Shown: positions 23,414-32,594 of the stretch, piece by piece | How the letters are laid out: the number at the start of each line of letters is the position of its first letter | How positions within the stretch are numbered: the stretch's first letter is position 1 | NCBI GenBank assembly: GCA_033584155.1 | Contig: CP138355.1 | Coordinates: forward strand, 992,001-1,056,000 | Length of the DNA stretch: 64,000 nt | Direction of reading: 5' to 3' | DNA from: Candidatus Electrothrix scaldis | GTDB lineage: Bacteria > Desulfobacterota > Desulfobulbia > Desulfobulbales > Desulfobulbaceae | The notes under the pieces: generated by a model | Databases searched by the model: none | Told to the model about the DNA's origin: nothing | What the model saw: only the letters and a program-made list of their open reading frames with translations | Position numbers and translations under genes: made by a program

Positions 23414-23797
23414 TCAGCTGATATCCTTAAGTTTAATGATAAGCCCGTCTTGAAATGTAAATTCAGATTTTCCTTTCATGTTCAACGTTTCACCCTGTTT
23501 TGGTCCATCAGGGATATCAATTGCAAATTCTCCAGAATAGTCAATCTCGATAAAGCCAGAATCATCACTGAACTGATAGTCGGTAACTGTTTGACAGCGG
23601 GACTTGAATATTTGCTTTGCTTGTTCCGCTGCTGCTCGAAATTCAGAGATCCCTTCCGTTTTCATGTTCACCACTCCATTTGAAATATTTTGGAAAGAGA
23701 TATTTTCATGCATTTGTAATATCATCCCGTCTACATCAAATGAATTGTATGATTTAATGTAGTCATCAATCACTTTTTTCATTTTATCTTGTTGCAT
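23414..23797 (-). CDS. SnoaL/NTF2-like fold protein in a cassette
   Basis: From ATG 23797 (GGAGAAAAC upstream) a 127-residue protein. KVIDDYIKSYNSFDVDGMIL, then ENISFQNISNGVVNMKTEGI and FEFQDGLIIKL-like FTFQDGLIIKLKDIS are the helix and strand pattern of nuclear-transport-factor-2/SnoaL-like proteins. Such proteins are common cargo of integron arrays. Function unknown. The stop lies 8 bases from attC-like site 3. The longer frame from 23851 adds 18 residues without support. Confidence 0.7.
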   Translation of the reverse strand: MQQDKMKKVIDDYIKSYNSFDVDGMILQMHENISFQNISNGVVNMKTEGISEFRAAAEQAKQIFKSRCQTVTDYQFSDDSGFIEIDYSGEFAIDIPDGPKQGETLNMKGKSEFTFQDGLIIKLKDIS

Positions 23798-23851
23798 GTT
23801 TTCTCCGAGAATTTGTGCATTTAACAGTGTTAATAAGTGGAAACTTTCCAT

Positions 23852-24169
23852 GCTATTGACAGTAATAGATTCCGTGAATTTCCTCTTATCACGCTATACA
23901 GCAGCTAACATGGAACCCGGAACGAGTAACCGAAATTTTAAGAGCATCGTTTCTCCCGTATCAGAAGATTCTACTCAGCAACACCCGGTTGCTGATAACT
24001 AAAAGCTCTTTGACAGGAGGAAATAATCTCCTTTTGATAGCTACCAACCTTCTCTTGTTAACTAACACTCCTTCGTTGGTTACAAACAACCCTTTGTTTG
24101 CTATCAAAAATCTTCTGTTCCTTTGTTGTAATTGACTGATTTCATGTCTACTCAGCTCGTTCGCTTCCG
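23852..24169. other. 318-base gene-free stretch with hairpin and repeat array
   Basis: No convincing gene. It holds a perfect 7-base hairpin CAGCAAC/GTTGCTG (23976-23994) and the 21-nt degenerate repeats described separately. AGCTAACATGG near 23902 is a possible attC start, but a matching right arm was not found. Confidence 0.5.
24034..24117. repeat. Four degenerate 21-nt tandem repeats
   Basis: Units 24034-24054, 24055-24075, 24076-24096 and 24097-24117 are each exactly 21 bases, begin TTG or TTT and end in a CTTCTC/CTTCG/CTTTG/CTTCTG-like tail, with an A/C-rich middle (CTACCAA, CTAACAC, CAAACAA, TATCAAAA). The outer TTTTGATAGC and GCTATCAAAA are inverted, so the array can also fold back. 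No spacers, hence not CRISPR. Confidence 0.6.
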
Positions 24170-24862
24170 TTACTTAAGCCGATACACAAACCCACCACCA
24201 TAGGTTTGCCCGAACAAACGCCCATTCTCTGCAAACACCCAGTTAAAGGCTGTGGGAACGAAATCGCGTGCCACCACGCGCCCTGTCTTCACATCTATGG
24301 CGTAAAGATAGTCGTTTTCACATGACCCACCATCCGACGAATAAATGGTGTCGCCAACAACAGCGAATTTGGCAGAGGCTGTGTTGTATGGCGTAACCCA
24401 CTTTACTGTATAGTCTTTCAAACTGAACCGAATCAAGAAGCCGAGCTTGCGTTTGCCGTCGCCGCAACGAGCCAATGCATCCACGGCAAGAATCAATGCG
24501 TCCTGCAAACGGGCTGATCCTACGATGCCGACATCAGCTATATATCCGCCTGTATTTCCGGTACTCAAGCCGTTACGACTGGATAGCTCAATTCGGAATA
24601 TATTGTGGACTCTCAGGTCCTCGTCAATGATAGCCGCGATGATTTTTGTTTCAGCACCTTGGGGAAAGCGAGGCGCAGCGTGAATAATACCTAAATCCTG
24701 CAATTGATCTTTTTGGCTCAAATGACTAACCATTTGGTGTTGTAGAAAACCAAAAATTCTGAAAATAGTTATCAGTTGATAGTAAAAAACACCGAAAAGT
24801 GCTGTTTCCAGATAAGCAGATGCCTCTTTAAGGCTGATCAAGTAGAATATTTTGCCCCACAA
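24170..24862 (-). pseudogene. 3' part of a beta-propeller protein gene cut by the IS1380-type element
   Basis: The frame reads as PQQ-like propeller blades: RFPQGAETKIIAAIIDED, NIFRIELSSRNGL, DTIYSSDGGSCENDYLYAID, VKTGRVVARDF, GQTYGGGFVYRLK at the end. The upstream ~70 residues do not look like propeller and the frame opens only at a TTG near the element end, after an in-frame stop, so it lacks its own start. With the fragment at 26359-26838 it would make one secreted protein of roughly 350-400 residues. Confidence 0.6.
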
Positions 24863-24873
24863 GACGCACTAAT

Positions 24874-26356
24874 CCTGTTGATGGAAAAAAATATTTCAAA
24901 AAAAGAGGTAGTAGTGCTGGTCAGTACAGCCCCACCGCCACCCAGTCATCCCACTGAGTGGAATACAGCATTCGTTCGGGAACAAATAGCTTTTGCTGCC
25001 GTCCACCAGTAGTATACTTCCCAGCCACCCGAACGAGAAATGTACGAATTGTACCTGGCTCCCAGCGACGTAATACAGCATTACCGCTCAATAAAGCCAT
25101 CCATCGTATCGTGTTGTATGCCAGAATAGCAGTTTGAAACAACACACTATTTGCCCAGAAATCTTCTGTCTTGATATGTACCAACGCAGTCTGGTTTTTT
25201 GCTTCCTCAATCCAGGTTTCACAAGTTGCTCGTTGGCCGTATCGTTTGTGGACCTGCCATGGATCAGCAATCTCACTGACCACATAACAGAAGTAATCGA
25301 ACTCCTTCATCTCAAACAGGGTCGCTGGTTTTGCCGGGTCAGCCGGTTTCTCTCTGCGGACCGCAACAAAGAGTCGGGTCGAAGACCAGGTCGTACATTT
25401 ATGAAAAAAGATACATTGTTCCCAACCGGCCTGCCCGGGGACCGGCTCCCAGGATTGTTTGGACAGAAGGGTGACCAGCCCCTTGAGCTTAACCTTGATC
25501 AGGTAACTATGACCATACTGATCCAAAAGATCAAGCAGGGCACCAACAAAAAAACCGCTGTCGCCCCTGAACAAAATCCGGGTTCCATTGGGAAGGTGTG
25601 CCAGAAGTTGCTTGGTAAACTCGACAATACCATTACTTGTATAGGCATTGCCGCATCGAAGCCACCCTTGCAATATCTCTTTGCTTTCAGCGCAAAATGC
25701 AAGCAGAGGATGATACGATTTTGCACCGCGTTTATGTGGATTAAACCCTTTGGCCGCTCCTTGCTGAGAACCGTATACCGTCTTTTCTGTGGAATCCACA
25801 TCAACAACCAGACAGTGGGCTGCACCGACTTTACTTTTCCCGGATCGCAATCCCTTACGCCACATGCGAGCACGCAACCGATGATTAAGAACTTCCAGGT
25901 TATTGATATGACGATAGCTGAATGTTCGAAAAAGGCGGCCAAAGGTTGTTTCGTCCGGGATTAACCGCCATCCTGCTATCCGGCAAAGTACGCTATCTGC
26001 CCAGACTGTTGCAATATTGCTGATAGAACGAGCTCCGCCGATAATAGCTATCAAAGGGAGAAATATTATATCAACTGCATCATAAGTGGCGGTGGCTCCG
26101 CGTTGATGTTCTAAAGTTTCCTGGATAAGCTGGCCAACATTATGTTTTTGCAGGAACTTTACGGCAGGAATCAAGCCTGCCTGTGCTGTAACCCCTTTTG
26201 CTCCTTTATTAATTTGTATTTTTTTGGGCGAGACTCGGGCAGATCGTTTATTCTGTTTAGACTTCATAAAAATAGTGACCCTCTTCTGTAGTAATTTTAC
26301 CTTTAACATATTGAGGATTATACTATTTTTACGATACCCTTTCAACTAATTGCAGG
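24874..26356 (-). mobile_element. IS1380-family insertion sequence
   Basis: About 1.48 kb with one transposase gene. The ends both start CCTG (24874 forward; 26356 reverse), and a loosely similar TTGATGG/TTGAAAGG follows; boundaries are therefore approximate. I could not identify a clean target duplication. The element separates two fragments of what seems to be one propeller gene. Confidence 0.7.
24921..26267 (-). CDS. IS1380-family DDE transposase
   Basis: Using ATG 26267 (MKSKQNKRSARVSPKKIQIN) the protein has 448 residues, the usual length. Catalytic acids appear in VVDVDST, FRGDSGFF and CETWIEEAKN (the YREK-like Glu). WRLIPDETTFGRLFRTF is typical of the family. The gene seems intact; upstream codons to 26345 are open but lack a better start. 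The end EWDDWVAVGLY-like QWDDWVAVGLY lies 47 bases inside the element end. Confidence 0.88.
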   Translation of the reverse strand: MKSKQNKRSARVSPKKIQINKGAKGVTAQAGLIPAVKFLQKHNVGQLIQETLEHQRGATATYDAVDIIFLPLIAIIGGARSISNIATVWADSVLCRIAGWRLIPDETTFGRLFRTFSYRHINNLEVLNHRLRARMWRKGLRSGKSKVGAAHCLVVDVDSTEKTVYGSQQGAAKGFNPHKRGAKSYHPLLAFCAESKEILQGWLRCGNAYTSNGIVEFTKQLLAHLPNGTRILFRGDSGFFVGALLDLLDQYGHSYLIKVKLKGLVTLLSKQSWEPVPGQAGWEQCIFFHKCTTWSSTRLFVAVRREKPADPAKPATLFEMKEFDYFCYVVSEIADPWQVHKRYGQRATCETWIEEAKNQTALVHIKTEDFWANSVLFQTAILAYNTIRWMALLSGNAVLRRWEPGTIRTFLVRVAGKYTTGGRQQKLFVPERMLYSTQWDDWVAVGLY

Positions 26357-26358
26357 AT

Positions 26359-26838
26359 TTAGGTAATATATAATCCATCACCCAGGCTTTCTAAATATAA
26401 AAAAGGATTGGAAATGTCAGTTGCAAGAAAAGACGAAGCGTGTTCGGCAATCGCTTCCTTGAGACGCTGACGAAAAGACGGGTTACCAAGAGCGCATCTA
26501 TCAAAATGATCCATCCGACATATATCCCATTTATCAGCGGAAAAGTCCGTCTCTGGATAGCTCTCAGCAAAATCTTCAATATCATGGAGATAGTTGTTTT
26601 CTACCGCTAAGCCGATATCACGTTGCGGGCCTGGATTTTTTAGCGGTTTAATGTCTTGAATGATAGGGATTTGCTGGATGAGTTGAGCGTCTTTAGGTTG
26701 GTCATTGCGCAGCGTTGAGGCAGCTTGGAGAAAGGTTGAAAAACTTGTGAGGTTGTATGCATGGCATTCGAGGTCAGTACTCAAAAGGCTCAGGAAGAAG
26801 AGGGACAAAGCTACTCGAACGGTATAAAACATTTTCAT
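26359..26838 (-). pseudogene. 5' part of a secreted protein gene truncated at the IS edge
   Basis: The 159-residue frame starts with a signal peptide (VALSLFFLSLLSTDLECHA) and continues as an unrecognised secreted domain with paired Cys (DICRMDHFDRCALG). It ends FLYLESLGDGLYIT with a stop 3 bases before the element edge. GDGLYIT looks like the first strand of a propeller, which continues beyond the element at 24862-24170. Alternatively it is a complete small gene. Confidence 0.5.
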
Positions 26839-27134
26839 CCTCCAGGAAAAGCTGGTGATTTGGGTGCGCCCTGTAAACCTCTTTATCTATCGCATGTCCC
26901 AGGAAAATTCAAGCGCTGAATTCTCGCGATTTGTGGTATCTCTCGACAAAGAAACATTCCCCTCGATTCATGCAGAAATCCTTCGCAAAAAAACAAGATA
27001 CAGTTTATGAACAGACAGTAACGGTGAACAAATATTCCTGCTGCCTGGTCCCTGGCGGACGAGCAAAACAGGTTCGAGCGACCAAAGATGGCCAATAGGC
27101 GGTCAATAATCTCATTCAATACCGAACAAAAACT

Positions 27135-28820
27135 ATGGCACAAGAAGCGAATAAGATCATCTATTCGATGATTAAGGTCAGTAAAAAGTACAAAGATCAA
27201 GTTATTATAAAAGATATCTCCCTCTCCTATTTCTATGGCGCCAAGATAGGTGTTCTGGGGCTGAACGGCTCAGGAAAGAGTACCTTGCTCCGTATCCTGG
27301 CGGGCAAGGATAAGGAGTTCGAGGGCGAGAGCCTCCTTTCTGAAGGCTTTACCGTGGACCTGCTGGAGCAGGAACCGCAGCTCGACCCGGACAAGACCGT
27401 GCGTGATATTGTCGAGCAGGGGGTGCAGGGCGTTGTTGATTTGCTGGAAGAGTATAACCAGATCAATGCCCGATTTGCTGAACCTATGGACGACGATGCC
27501 ATGCAGGCCCTGATTGATCGTCAGGGTGAGGTCCAGGATCAGCTGGATGCCGCTGATGCCTGGAATCTGGACAGTTGCCTGGACATGGCAATGGATGCCC
27601 TGCGTTGTCCGCCTGCTGACACCAAGATAGGAGTGCTGTCCGGTGGTGAGAAACGCCGGGTGGCCCTCTGTCGCATCCTTCTTAAAAAGCCAGATATCCT
27701 CTTGCTGGACGAGCCCACCAACCATCTGGATGCCGAGTCCGTGGCTTGGCTGGAGCACCATCTTCAGCGCTACGAGGGCACCGTCATCGCGGTCACCCAT
27801 GATCGGTATTTCCTTGATAATGTAGCAGGTTGGATCCTTGAGCTTGATCGGGGACGCGGTATCCCCTGGAAGGGCAATTACTCCTCTTGGCTGGAGCAGA
27901 AGCAAAAGCGTCTGGCTCTGGAAGAGAAAAAGGAGACAGAGCGCCAGCGTACCCTGCAACGGGAGCTGGAATGGATTCGTATGAGTCCTAAAGGCCGTCA
28001 TGCCAAGGCCAAGGCCCGTATTAACCAATACGAGCAGCTCCTTAATCAGGATACCAGCGAGCGGATGAAAAAGCTGGAGATCTATATCCCACCCGGTCCC
28101 CGCTTAGGTAAGGTGGTCATTGAGGGGGAAGGGATCAGCAAGAGCTACGGCGATCGGATCCTGGTGGAGGACCTTTCCTTTTCTCTGCCACCGGGCGGGA
28201 TCGTTGGTATTGTCGGCCCCAACGGTGCGGGTAAGACCACCCTCTTTCGCATGATTACGGGCCAGGAAGAGCCAGATGAGGGAAGCATCCGCACAGGTGA
28301 GACCGTGAAGCTTTGCTATGTGGATCAGGGCCGCGATACCCTGGATCCTAACAAGACCATCTATGAGACCATATCCGAGGGACAGGATACCATTTGGCTC
28401 GGTACCCAGGAAGTGAATGCCCGTGCCTATGTGGCAAAGTTCAACTTCAGTGGCTCTGCCCAGCAGAATAAGGTCTCAGAGATCTCCGGCGGCCAGCGTA
28501 ACCGGGTTCATCTGGCCATGATGCTCAAAGAGGGCGGGAATGTTCTGTTGCTGGATGAGCCGACCAATGACCTGGATGTCAACACCCTGCGTGCTCTGGA
28601 AGAGGCTCTGGAGGGCTACGGTGGTTGCGCGGTCATCATCAGCCATGACCGTTGGTTTCTTGATCGCCTTGCCACCCATATTATGGCCTTTGAGGGCAAT
28701 TCCAAGGTGGTCTGGTTTGAGGGCAATTACTCGGAATATGAGCAGGATTATAAAAAGCGGATGGGCGCGGAAGCGGATCAGCCCCATCGTATCCGCTATC
28801 GGAGCTTAACCAGGACTTAA
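27135..28820 (+). CDS. ettA: Energy-dependent translational throttle protein EttA (ABC-F)
   Basis: A 561-residue ABC-F protein with two ATPase domains: Walker A GLNGSGKST and GPNGAGKTT, signatures LSGGEKRRV and ISGGQRNRV, Walker B LLLDEPTNHLD and LLLDEPTNDLD. The linker SPKGRHAKAKARINQYEQL and the N-terminal YSMIKVSKKY are typical of EttA. It binds the ribosomal E site and gates the first elongation step according to the ADP/ATP ratio. Length is normal. It marks the return to the core genome after the minus-strand accessory region. Confidence 0.95.
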   Translation: MAQEANKIIYSMIKVSKKYKDQVIIKDISLSYFYGAKIGVLGLNGSGKSTLLRILAGKDKEFEGESLLSEGFTVDLLEQEPQLDPDKTVRDIVEQGVQGVVDLLEEYNQINARFAEPMDDDAMQALIDRQGEVQDQLDAADAWNLDSCLDMAMDALRCPPADTKIGVLSGGEKRRVALCRILLKKPDILLLDEPTNHLDAESVAWLEHHLQRYEGTVIAVTHDRYFLDNVAGWILELDRGRGIPWKGNYSSWLEQKQKRLALEEKKETERQRTLQRELEWIRMSPKGRHAKAKARINQYEQLLNQDTSERMKKLEIYIPPGPRLGKVVIEGEGISKSYGDRILVEDLSFSLPPGGIVGIVGPNGAGKTTLFRMITGQEEPDEGSIRTGETVKLCYVDQGRDTLDPNKTIYETISEGQDTIWLGTQEVNARAYVAKFNFSGSAQQNKVSEISGGQRNRVHLAMMLKEGGNVLLLDEPTNDLDVNTLRALEEALEGYGGCAVIISHDRWFLDRLATHIMAFEGNSKVVWFEGNYSEYEQDYKKRMGAEADQPHRIRYRSLTRT

Positions 28821-28856
28821 GTTTTTCTCCGGGGAAATAAATCTCGGAAAAGCTGA

Positions 28857-28892
28857 AAGGAGTACTGCCGCTATTCTGCGGTCGTGCTCCTT
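28857..28892. terminator. Hairpin between ettA and the convergent SulP gene
   Basis: AAGGAGTAC/GTGCTCCTT outer arms and TGCCGC/GCGGTC inner arms (28857-28892) form a stem with one wobble and one mismatch around a TATTCT loop. It lies between two convergent stops, so it may serve both strands; there is no good T-tract. Confidence 0.55.
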
Positions 28893-28912
28893 AAGGGGAG
28901 AGGGCTGGGGGA

Positions 28913-31141
28913 TTATCTACTTGAATCCAGAAGCTGACGATTGGCTGTTACCAGGCGTTCGGCAATAACCCGCAGCATGAGATTTTTGATAGACTCAGCC
29001 AAGAGGGGCTCCTCTCGCTGAATGGCCTGCATGGCGTTCTTGGTGAGACGGTAGACAACCGTCTCTGTATCCGCAACGATGGTTGAAGTGCGGGGAATAT
29101 TAAGGCAATATCCTACTTCTCCGACCATCGTGCCGATACAGATAGTCTGTAAACGAACCGGATGTTGATTACCTGTCTGAAGGTAGATGGAGATCTGTCC
29201 TGATTCAACAAAGTATATGGAATCTGACGCCTCTCCCTGCCGCATCAGGATCTCTTTTGCTCCCAAGGTGGATTTTTGTAGATACGCTTTCAGGAGACGT
29301 ATCTGGTCACGTTTAAAGCCTTGGGCAAGAAGCTGTAAGGGCAGGGCCAATGAGTCTTTTACCCTTTTTCCACTGTCCGGTTCAAGCAGGGAGTCTTCAC
29401 ACCAGGACAGGGCCCTGTCCAGGTCCGAGGAAAATCGGAGATATTTTTCATTGGGTCGAATGCCGTTATGGAGCATCTGCTGTTTCAGTTGCGGAGACTG
29501 CGAACTCAGTATAACGGTAAAGTTGAGGGAGTCTGCAAGGTAAAGGATCCGGGTAAAGCAAAAGGCTGCTGAGGAGTCAACACCTGTTACCCTCCGAAAG
29601 TCGATAATCAGGTATTGCAAAGGAAGCGTTGCCCTGAGACGGGATTGCAGCTCATTCAGAATAGCATTGGCTGTACCAAAAAAGATGAACCCATGCAGTT
29701 CGAGTACATGAGTATGCCATCCCAGGCGAACGAGTTGTTTCCGTTCTCGGGAAGAGCGTAAAACATTACTGGTAAGCTCTGCACCGGAGAGTTTACGGTA
29801 GAAAATATCTGTCCGGCTATAGCTAATAACAAAGGTAAACATCATAACGACAAAACCCAGCACGATGCCGGTCATAAAGTTTGTCGCCATAATGGTCAGA
29901 GCAATAATTGAGATCATTCCATAGTCGGCTGCTGGAAGAGAACCCCATTTTTTTATCAACCAATTATAGAGAAAGGTAATACCCTGGAAGACAAGCAGGC
30001 CGCCAAGGATAGATTTGGGAACAAAAAAGAGCAGGGGACGTCCAAAGAAGAGGATCAGGAGGGGCATTATTCCGGCAATAACGCCTAAAGCATGGGTACG
30101 GGTATCGGTCATGTTCCGCCCCAATGAGGTCGTCCCTAAGGAGTGAAAGCCTATCATGCCACCTGCCAGCGCGGACAGTATATTAGTTTTGCCTGCTGCC
30201 TGAAGCTCGTGGTTCAGGTCCATATCTTTTCGGTCACCCATCTCTATACCGCTGAGATTCAGTAAGAGACTGATAGGCGTGATGATGAGGACCGCGCCCA
30301 TATTGGCAATTTGGCTTTGAATGATATCCCAGCGTGCCGTGAAGAAATTTGTTGGATTGATAAAAGGCAACTCCCCGCCCAGATTCATATCTCCGAGCAA
30401 TAAGCCAGCATCAGCAGCGTGTTGGACCGTGCTGTCACTGAGTATGAGCAAGAGGTAAAAAAGAAGTCCCTCTGCAAGGAGTAAACCTGGTAAGGCGAGA
30501 CTATGTCCGATGCGACGGGTACCGATAAAGAGGAGGATGCCGAACAGAACACCGGGAAGCCATAGTTCAACTTGCTGTCCTGTAAACAGTCGCACTAAAT
30601 TTTTAGCGCTGAGGCTGTAGTCAATCATGGTACCTATGCCACCAAGAAGGAGCATAATGCCGGTACCTGCCATGAAACCACCGATGACCGGGTAGGGGAG
30701 ATAGCGCACCAGGATACCCAGTTTAAATTTTCCCATCAGGATAAGGATCAGGCCATTGAGCAATGTTGTCAGGGTGATGAGAACGAGGATGGTGGGCATG
30801 GCCATCTCGGCTGTGGTCAGCGTGGTTGTTATCACTGAGATTGATGTTGCCATAACAACCAGAGGACTGTCCTGTAAGCCAGCAATGATTCCTCTATTCT
30901 TTGAGAAGAGAGTCATGCTGAGGGCCGTGATGGAGACGGTCACCAAGGCCATAGTAATACCACGGGGAAGCTCTTTGGCTAAAGGGCCAACAAAGATAAG
31001 ACCGGTAAGTGAAACAGAGAATATAGTCAGAAAGGTACCGAGGAGTATACCAGCTGTAATGGTTGATAACCATTCTGGCGACTGCGTTCGGGTATCGACT
31101 TGTTCGGAGTATATTTCTTCTTCTGGTGGTACCGTTGACAT
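28913..31141 (-). CDS. SulP-family anion transporter with STAS and cyclic-nucleotide-binding domains
   Basis: A 742-residue inner-membrane protein. The carrier domain (about 25-430) has 10-14 hydrophobic segments, with SPLVVMATSISVITTTLT and PYPVIGGFMAGTGIMLLLGG. A STAS domain (about 465-570) contains LQYLIIDFRRVTGVDSSAA. The end is a cNMP-binding domain (about 605-730): LMRQGEASDSIYFVESG, then GTMVGEVGYCLNIPRTSTIV. It may import sulfate, bicarbonate or a dicarboxylate under cAMP/cGMP or similar control. Such SulP-STAS-cNMP fusions are known in bacteria, but the substrate is not defined here. Confidence 0.88.
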   Translation of the reverse strand: MSTVPPEEEIYSEQVDTRTQSPEWLSTITAGILLGTFLTIFSVSLTGLIFVGPLAKELPRGITMALVTVSITALSMTLFSKNRGIIAGLQDSPLVVMATSISVITTTLTTAEMAMPTILVLITLTTLLNGLILILMGKFKLGILVRYLPYPVIGGFMAGTGIMLLLGGIGTMIDYSLSAKNLVRLFTGQQVELWLPGVLFGILLFIGTRRIGHSLALPGLLLAEGLLFYLLLILSDSTVQHAADAGLLLGDMNLGGELPFINPTNFFTARWDIIQSQIANMGAVLIITPISLLLNLSGIEMGDRKDMDLNHELQAAGKTNILSALAGGMIGFHSLGTTSLGRNMTDTRTHALGVIAGIMPLLILFFGRPLLFFVPKSILGGLLVFQGITFLYNWLIKKWGSLPAADYGMISIIALTIMATNFMTGIVLGFVVMMFTFVISYSRTDIFYRKLSGAELTSNVLRSSRERKQLVRLGWHTHVLELHGFIFFGTANAILNELQSRLRATLPLQYLIIDFRRVTGVDSSAAFCFTRILYLADSLNFTVILSSQSPQLKQQMLHNGIRPNEKYLRFSSDLDRALSWCEDSLLEPDSGKRVKDSLALPLQLLAQGFKRDQIRLLKAYLQKSTLGAKEILMRQGEASDSIYFVESGQISIYLQTGNQHPVRLQTICIGTMVGEVGYCLNIPRTSTIVADTETVVYRLTKNAMQAIQREEPLLAESIKNLMLRVIAERLVTANRQLLDSSR

Positions 31142-31300
31142 GTTCGTTTTATAATCGGTCCTGCTGCAGCTATCAGTGGATTATGCGGCAGGACATTCAA
31201 GCAGTTGCGATGAATGTACGGTGCCTTAGGGAAATTACGAATATTATGAGTTTGCTGTGTTGGCAGATGCTGTCAATACAACGAACTTGTGGTTAAGCTG

Positions 31301-32305
31301 TTAATTCGATGTGTTGGAGACCTTTTTTCGCAAAAGGTTCTTGACCGAATTCGAATCTTCAGGGTTTTCCTGCTGAGCTTTTTTGAGATCTTTAATAGCC
31401 TTACTCACGCATTTGTACTGTTCCCAGCCTGCGAGTTTAGCATTCAGATCAACATGCTCCCATTTCGCATGTCCGTTTTTCTTCAGCCACCCTTCGTTGC
31501 TGTAGATAATTCGAGCAACTTCACCCACGTTCTTGCAGTTTTCATGATTCTCATCATATCCGTAACTCATAAGTACGGCCTTGACCGCAAAGGTATTGAT
31601 GGGCTCTTTTTGCCAGCTATATGTTCCCGCAGGAATAATGGAGGAGACGTAATGCTCGGCAATGCGTTGGTCTGTTATCGGGAGAAGGTGAAGATTTTCT
31701 GTGTAGATGCCTGAAAACAGGCTTACCGGATATCCTGAAATATAGAACATCGCATCAATGACCTCTGAGCGTAGCAGCATCAGGGCTTTTTTTGCATCAA
31801 CATGTTTGAGTTCTCCCGGGGTAACTCCAGCGATCTCGAAAAGGAGAGATGCGGTCAGGGCGGTGCCACTTCCTTCTGAACCGATAGCAACGACTTTGCC
31901 CTGTAAATCAGCAAAGGATTTGATGGAGCGGGAGGCCAGGACATGAACTTCCTCATTATATAGCGGGAAGATCATCTTGATCTGTTTTGCTATGTCATTC
32001 AGTTGCTTATCACCTGAAGAGTGAATAGAGGCGAGAACATCTGATTGGACTATACCCAATTGTACATCCTTCCGTTCATAAACATCAGCGACATTATCTA
32101 AGGAGCCATTAGATGGGTGAACGTTCAGGTAGAAGCCCTCCTGTTTTACCAGCCGGGCAATATCATATCCTATTTGTATATATGTGCCCTTGGTCCCTCC
32201 GGTAACGATGCCCATATCTGTTGCAGCAAGAGTCGGGGTAACCAGAGAAACAGCATAAAGGATGGTTGCTGCGAAGGTCAGCGTATATAATTTTAATGAC
32301 TTCAT
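31301..32305 (-). CDS. TAXI-family TRAP transporter solute-binding protein
   Basis: A 334-residue periplasmic protein. After a signal peptide (ending TPTLAA) comes MGIVTGGTKGTYIQIGYDIA, the family opening, then GSLDNVADVYERKDVQLGIV and GKVVAIGSEGSGTALTASLL, all hallmark TAXI segments. The C-terminal ~40 residues are Lys-rich and look like an extension. Normally a fused DctQM permease lies alongside; none is seen within the window, so it is an orphan. Ligand unknown. Confidence 0.9.
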   Translation of the reverse strand: MKSLKLYTLTFAATILYAVSLVTPTLAATDMGIVTGGTKGTYIQIGYDIARLVKQEGFYLNVHPSNGSLDNVADVYERKDVQLGIVQSDVLASIHSSGDKQLNDIAKQIKMIFPLYNEEVHVLASRSIKSFADLQGKVVAIGSEGSGTALTASLLFEIAGVTPGELKHVDAKKALMLLRSEVIDAMFYISGYPVSLFSGIYTENLHLLPITDQRIAEHYVSSIIPAGTYSWQKEPINTFAVKAVLMSYGYDENHENCKNVGEVARIIYSNEGWLKKNGHAKWEHVDLNAKLAGWEQYKCVSKAIKDLKKAQQENPEDSNSVKNLLRKKVSNTSN

Positions 32306-32594
32306 AATATGTTATACCATTAAAAAAGTTTCGTCAGCTCTGAATACTGACATGCAATCCAGGAGTTCCTGTCGGAGGAGTAAAAGATGGCAAGATGGCA
32401 AAGAGCTCTGATGCCTTTGAAGGCTCAGTTTAATCAGCTGTCTTTATAAGTCAATAAAATAACGTACCATGTCAAAAAAAGAACAAGAGGTGCTCGCTAT
32501 ATGCCAGAGAATAAATATTACCTTGATGTGGTACATATTTTTTATACACGATGAGGGAGGGTATGTATATTTTTTTTCGATCTATTTGCCCTAT
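32306..32594. other. 289-base intergenic stretch
   Basis: No gene or clear structure seen. The two flanking genes are both on the minus strand, so it should hold the promoter of the TAXI gene near 32306-32400 and the end of the TgpA gene near 32590. AT-rich. Confidence 0.4.

Noticed and set aside
24034-24117. Repeat array as CRISPR
   Set aside because: Units are contiguous and degenerate, with no spacers and no cas genes.
24874-26356. Target-site duplication of the IS1380-type element
   Set aside because: Bases flanking the proposed ends (TAAT and ATTT) do not match, so either the ends are slightly off or no clean duplication remains.
26883-27200. 105-residue minus-strand frame upstream of ettA
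   Set aside because: Overlaps the start of ettA in the antisense direction and has no family pattern.
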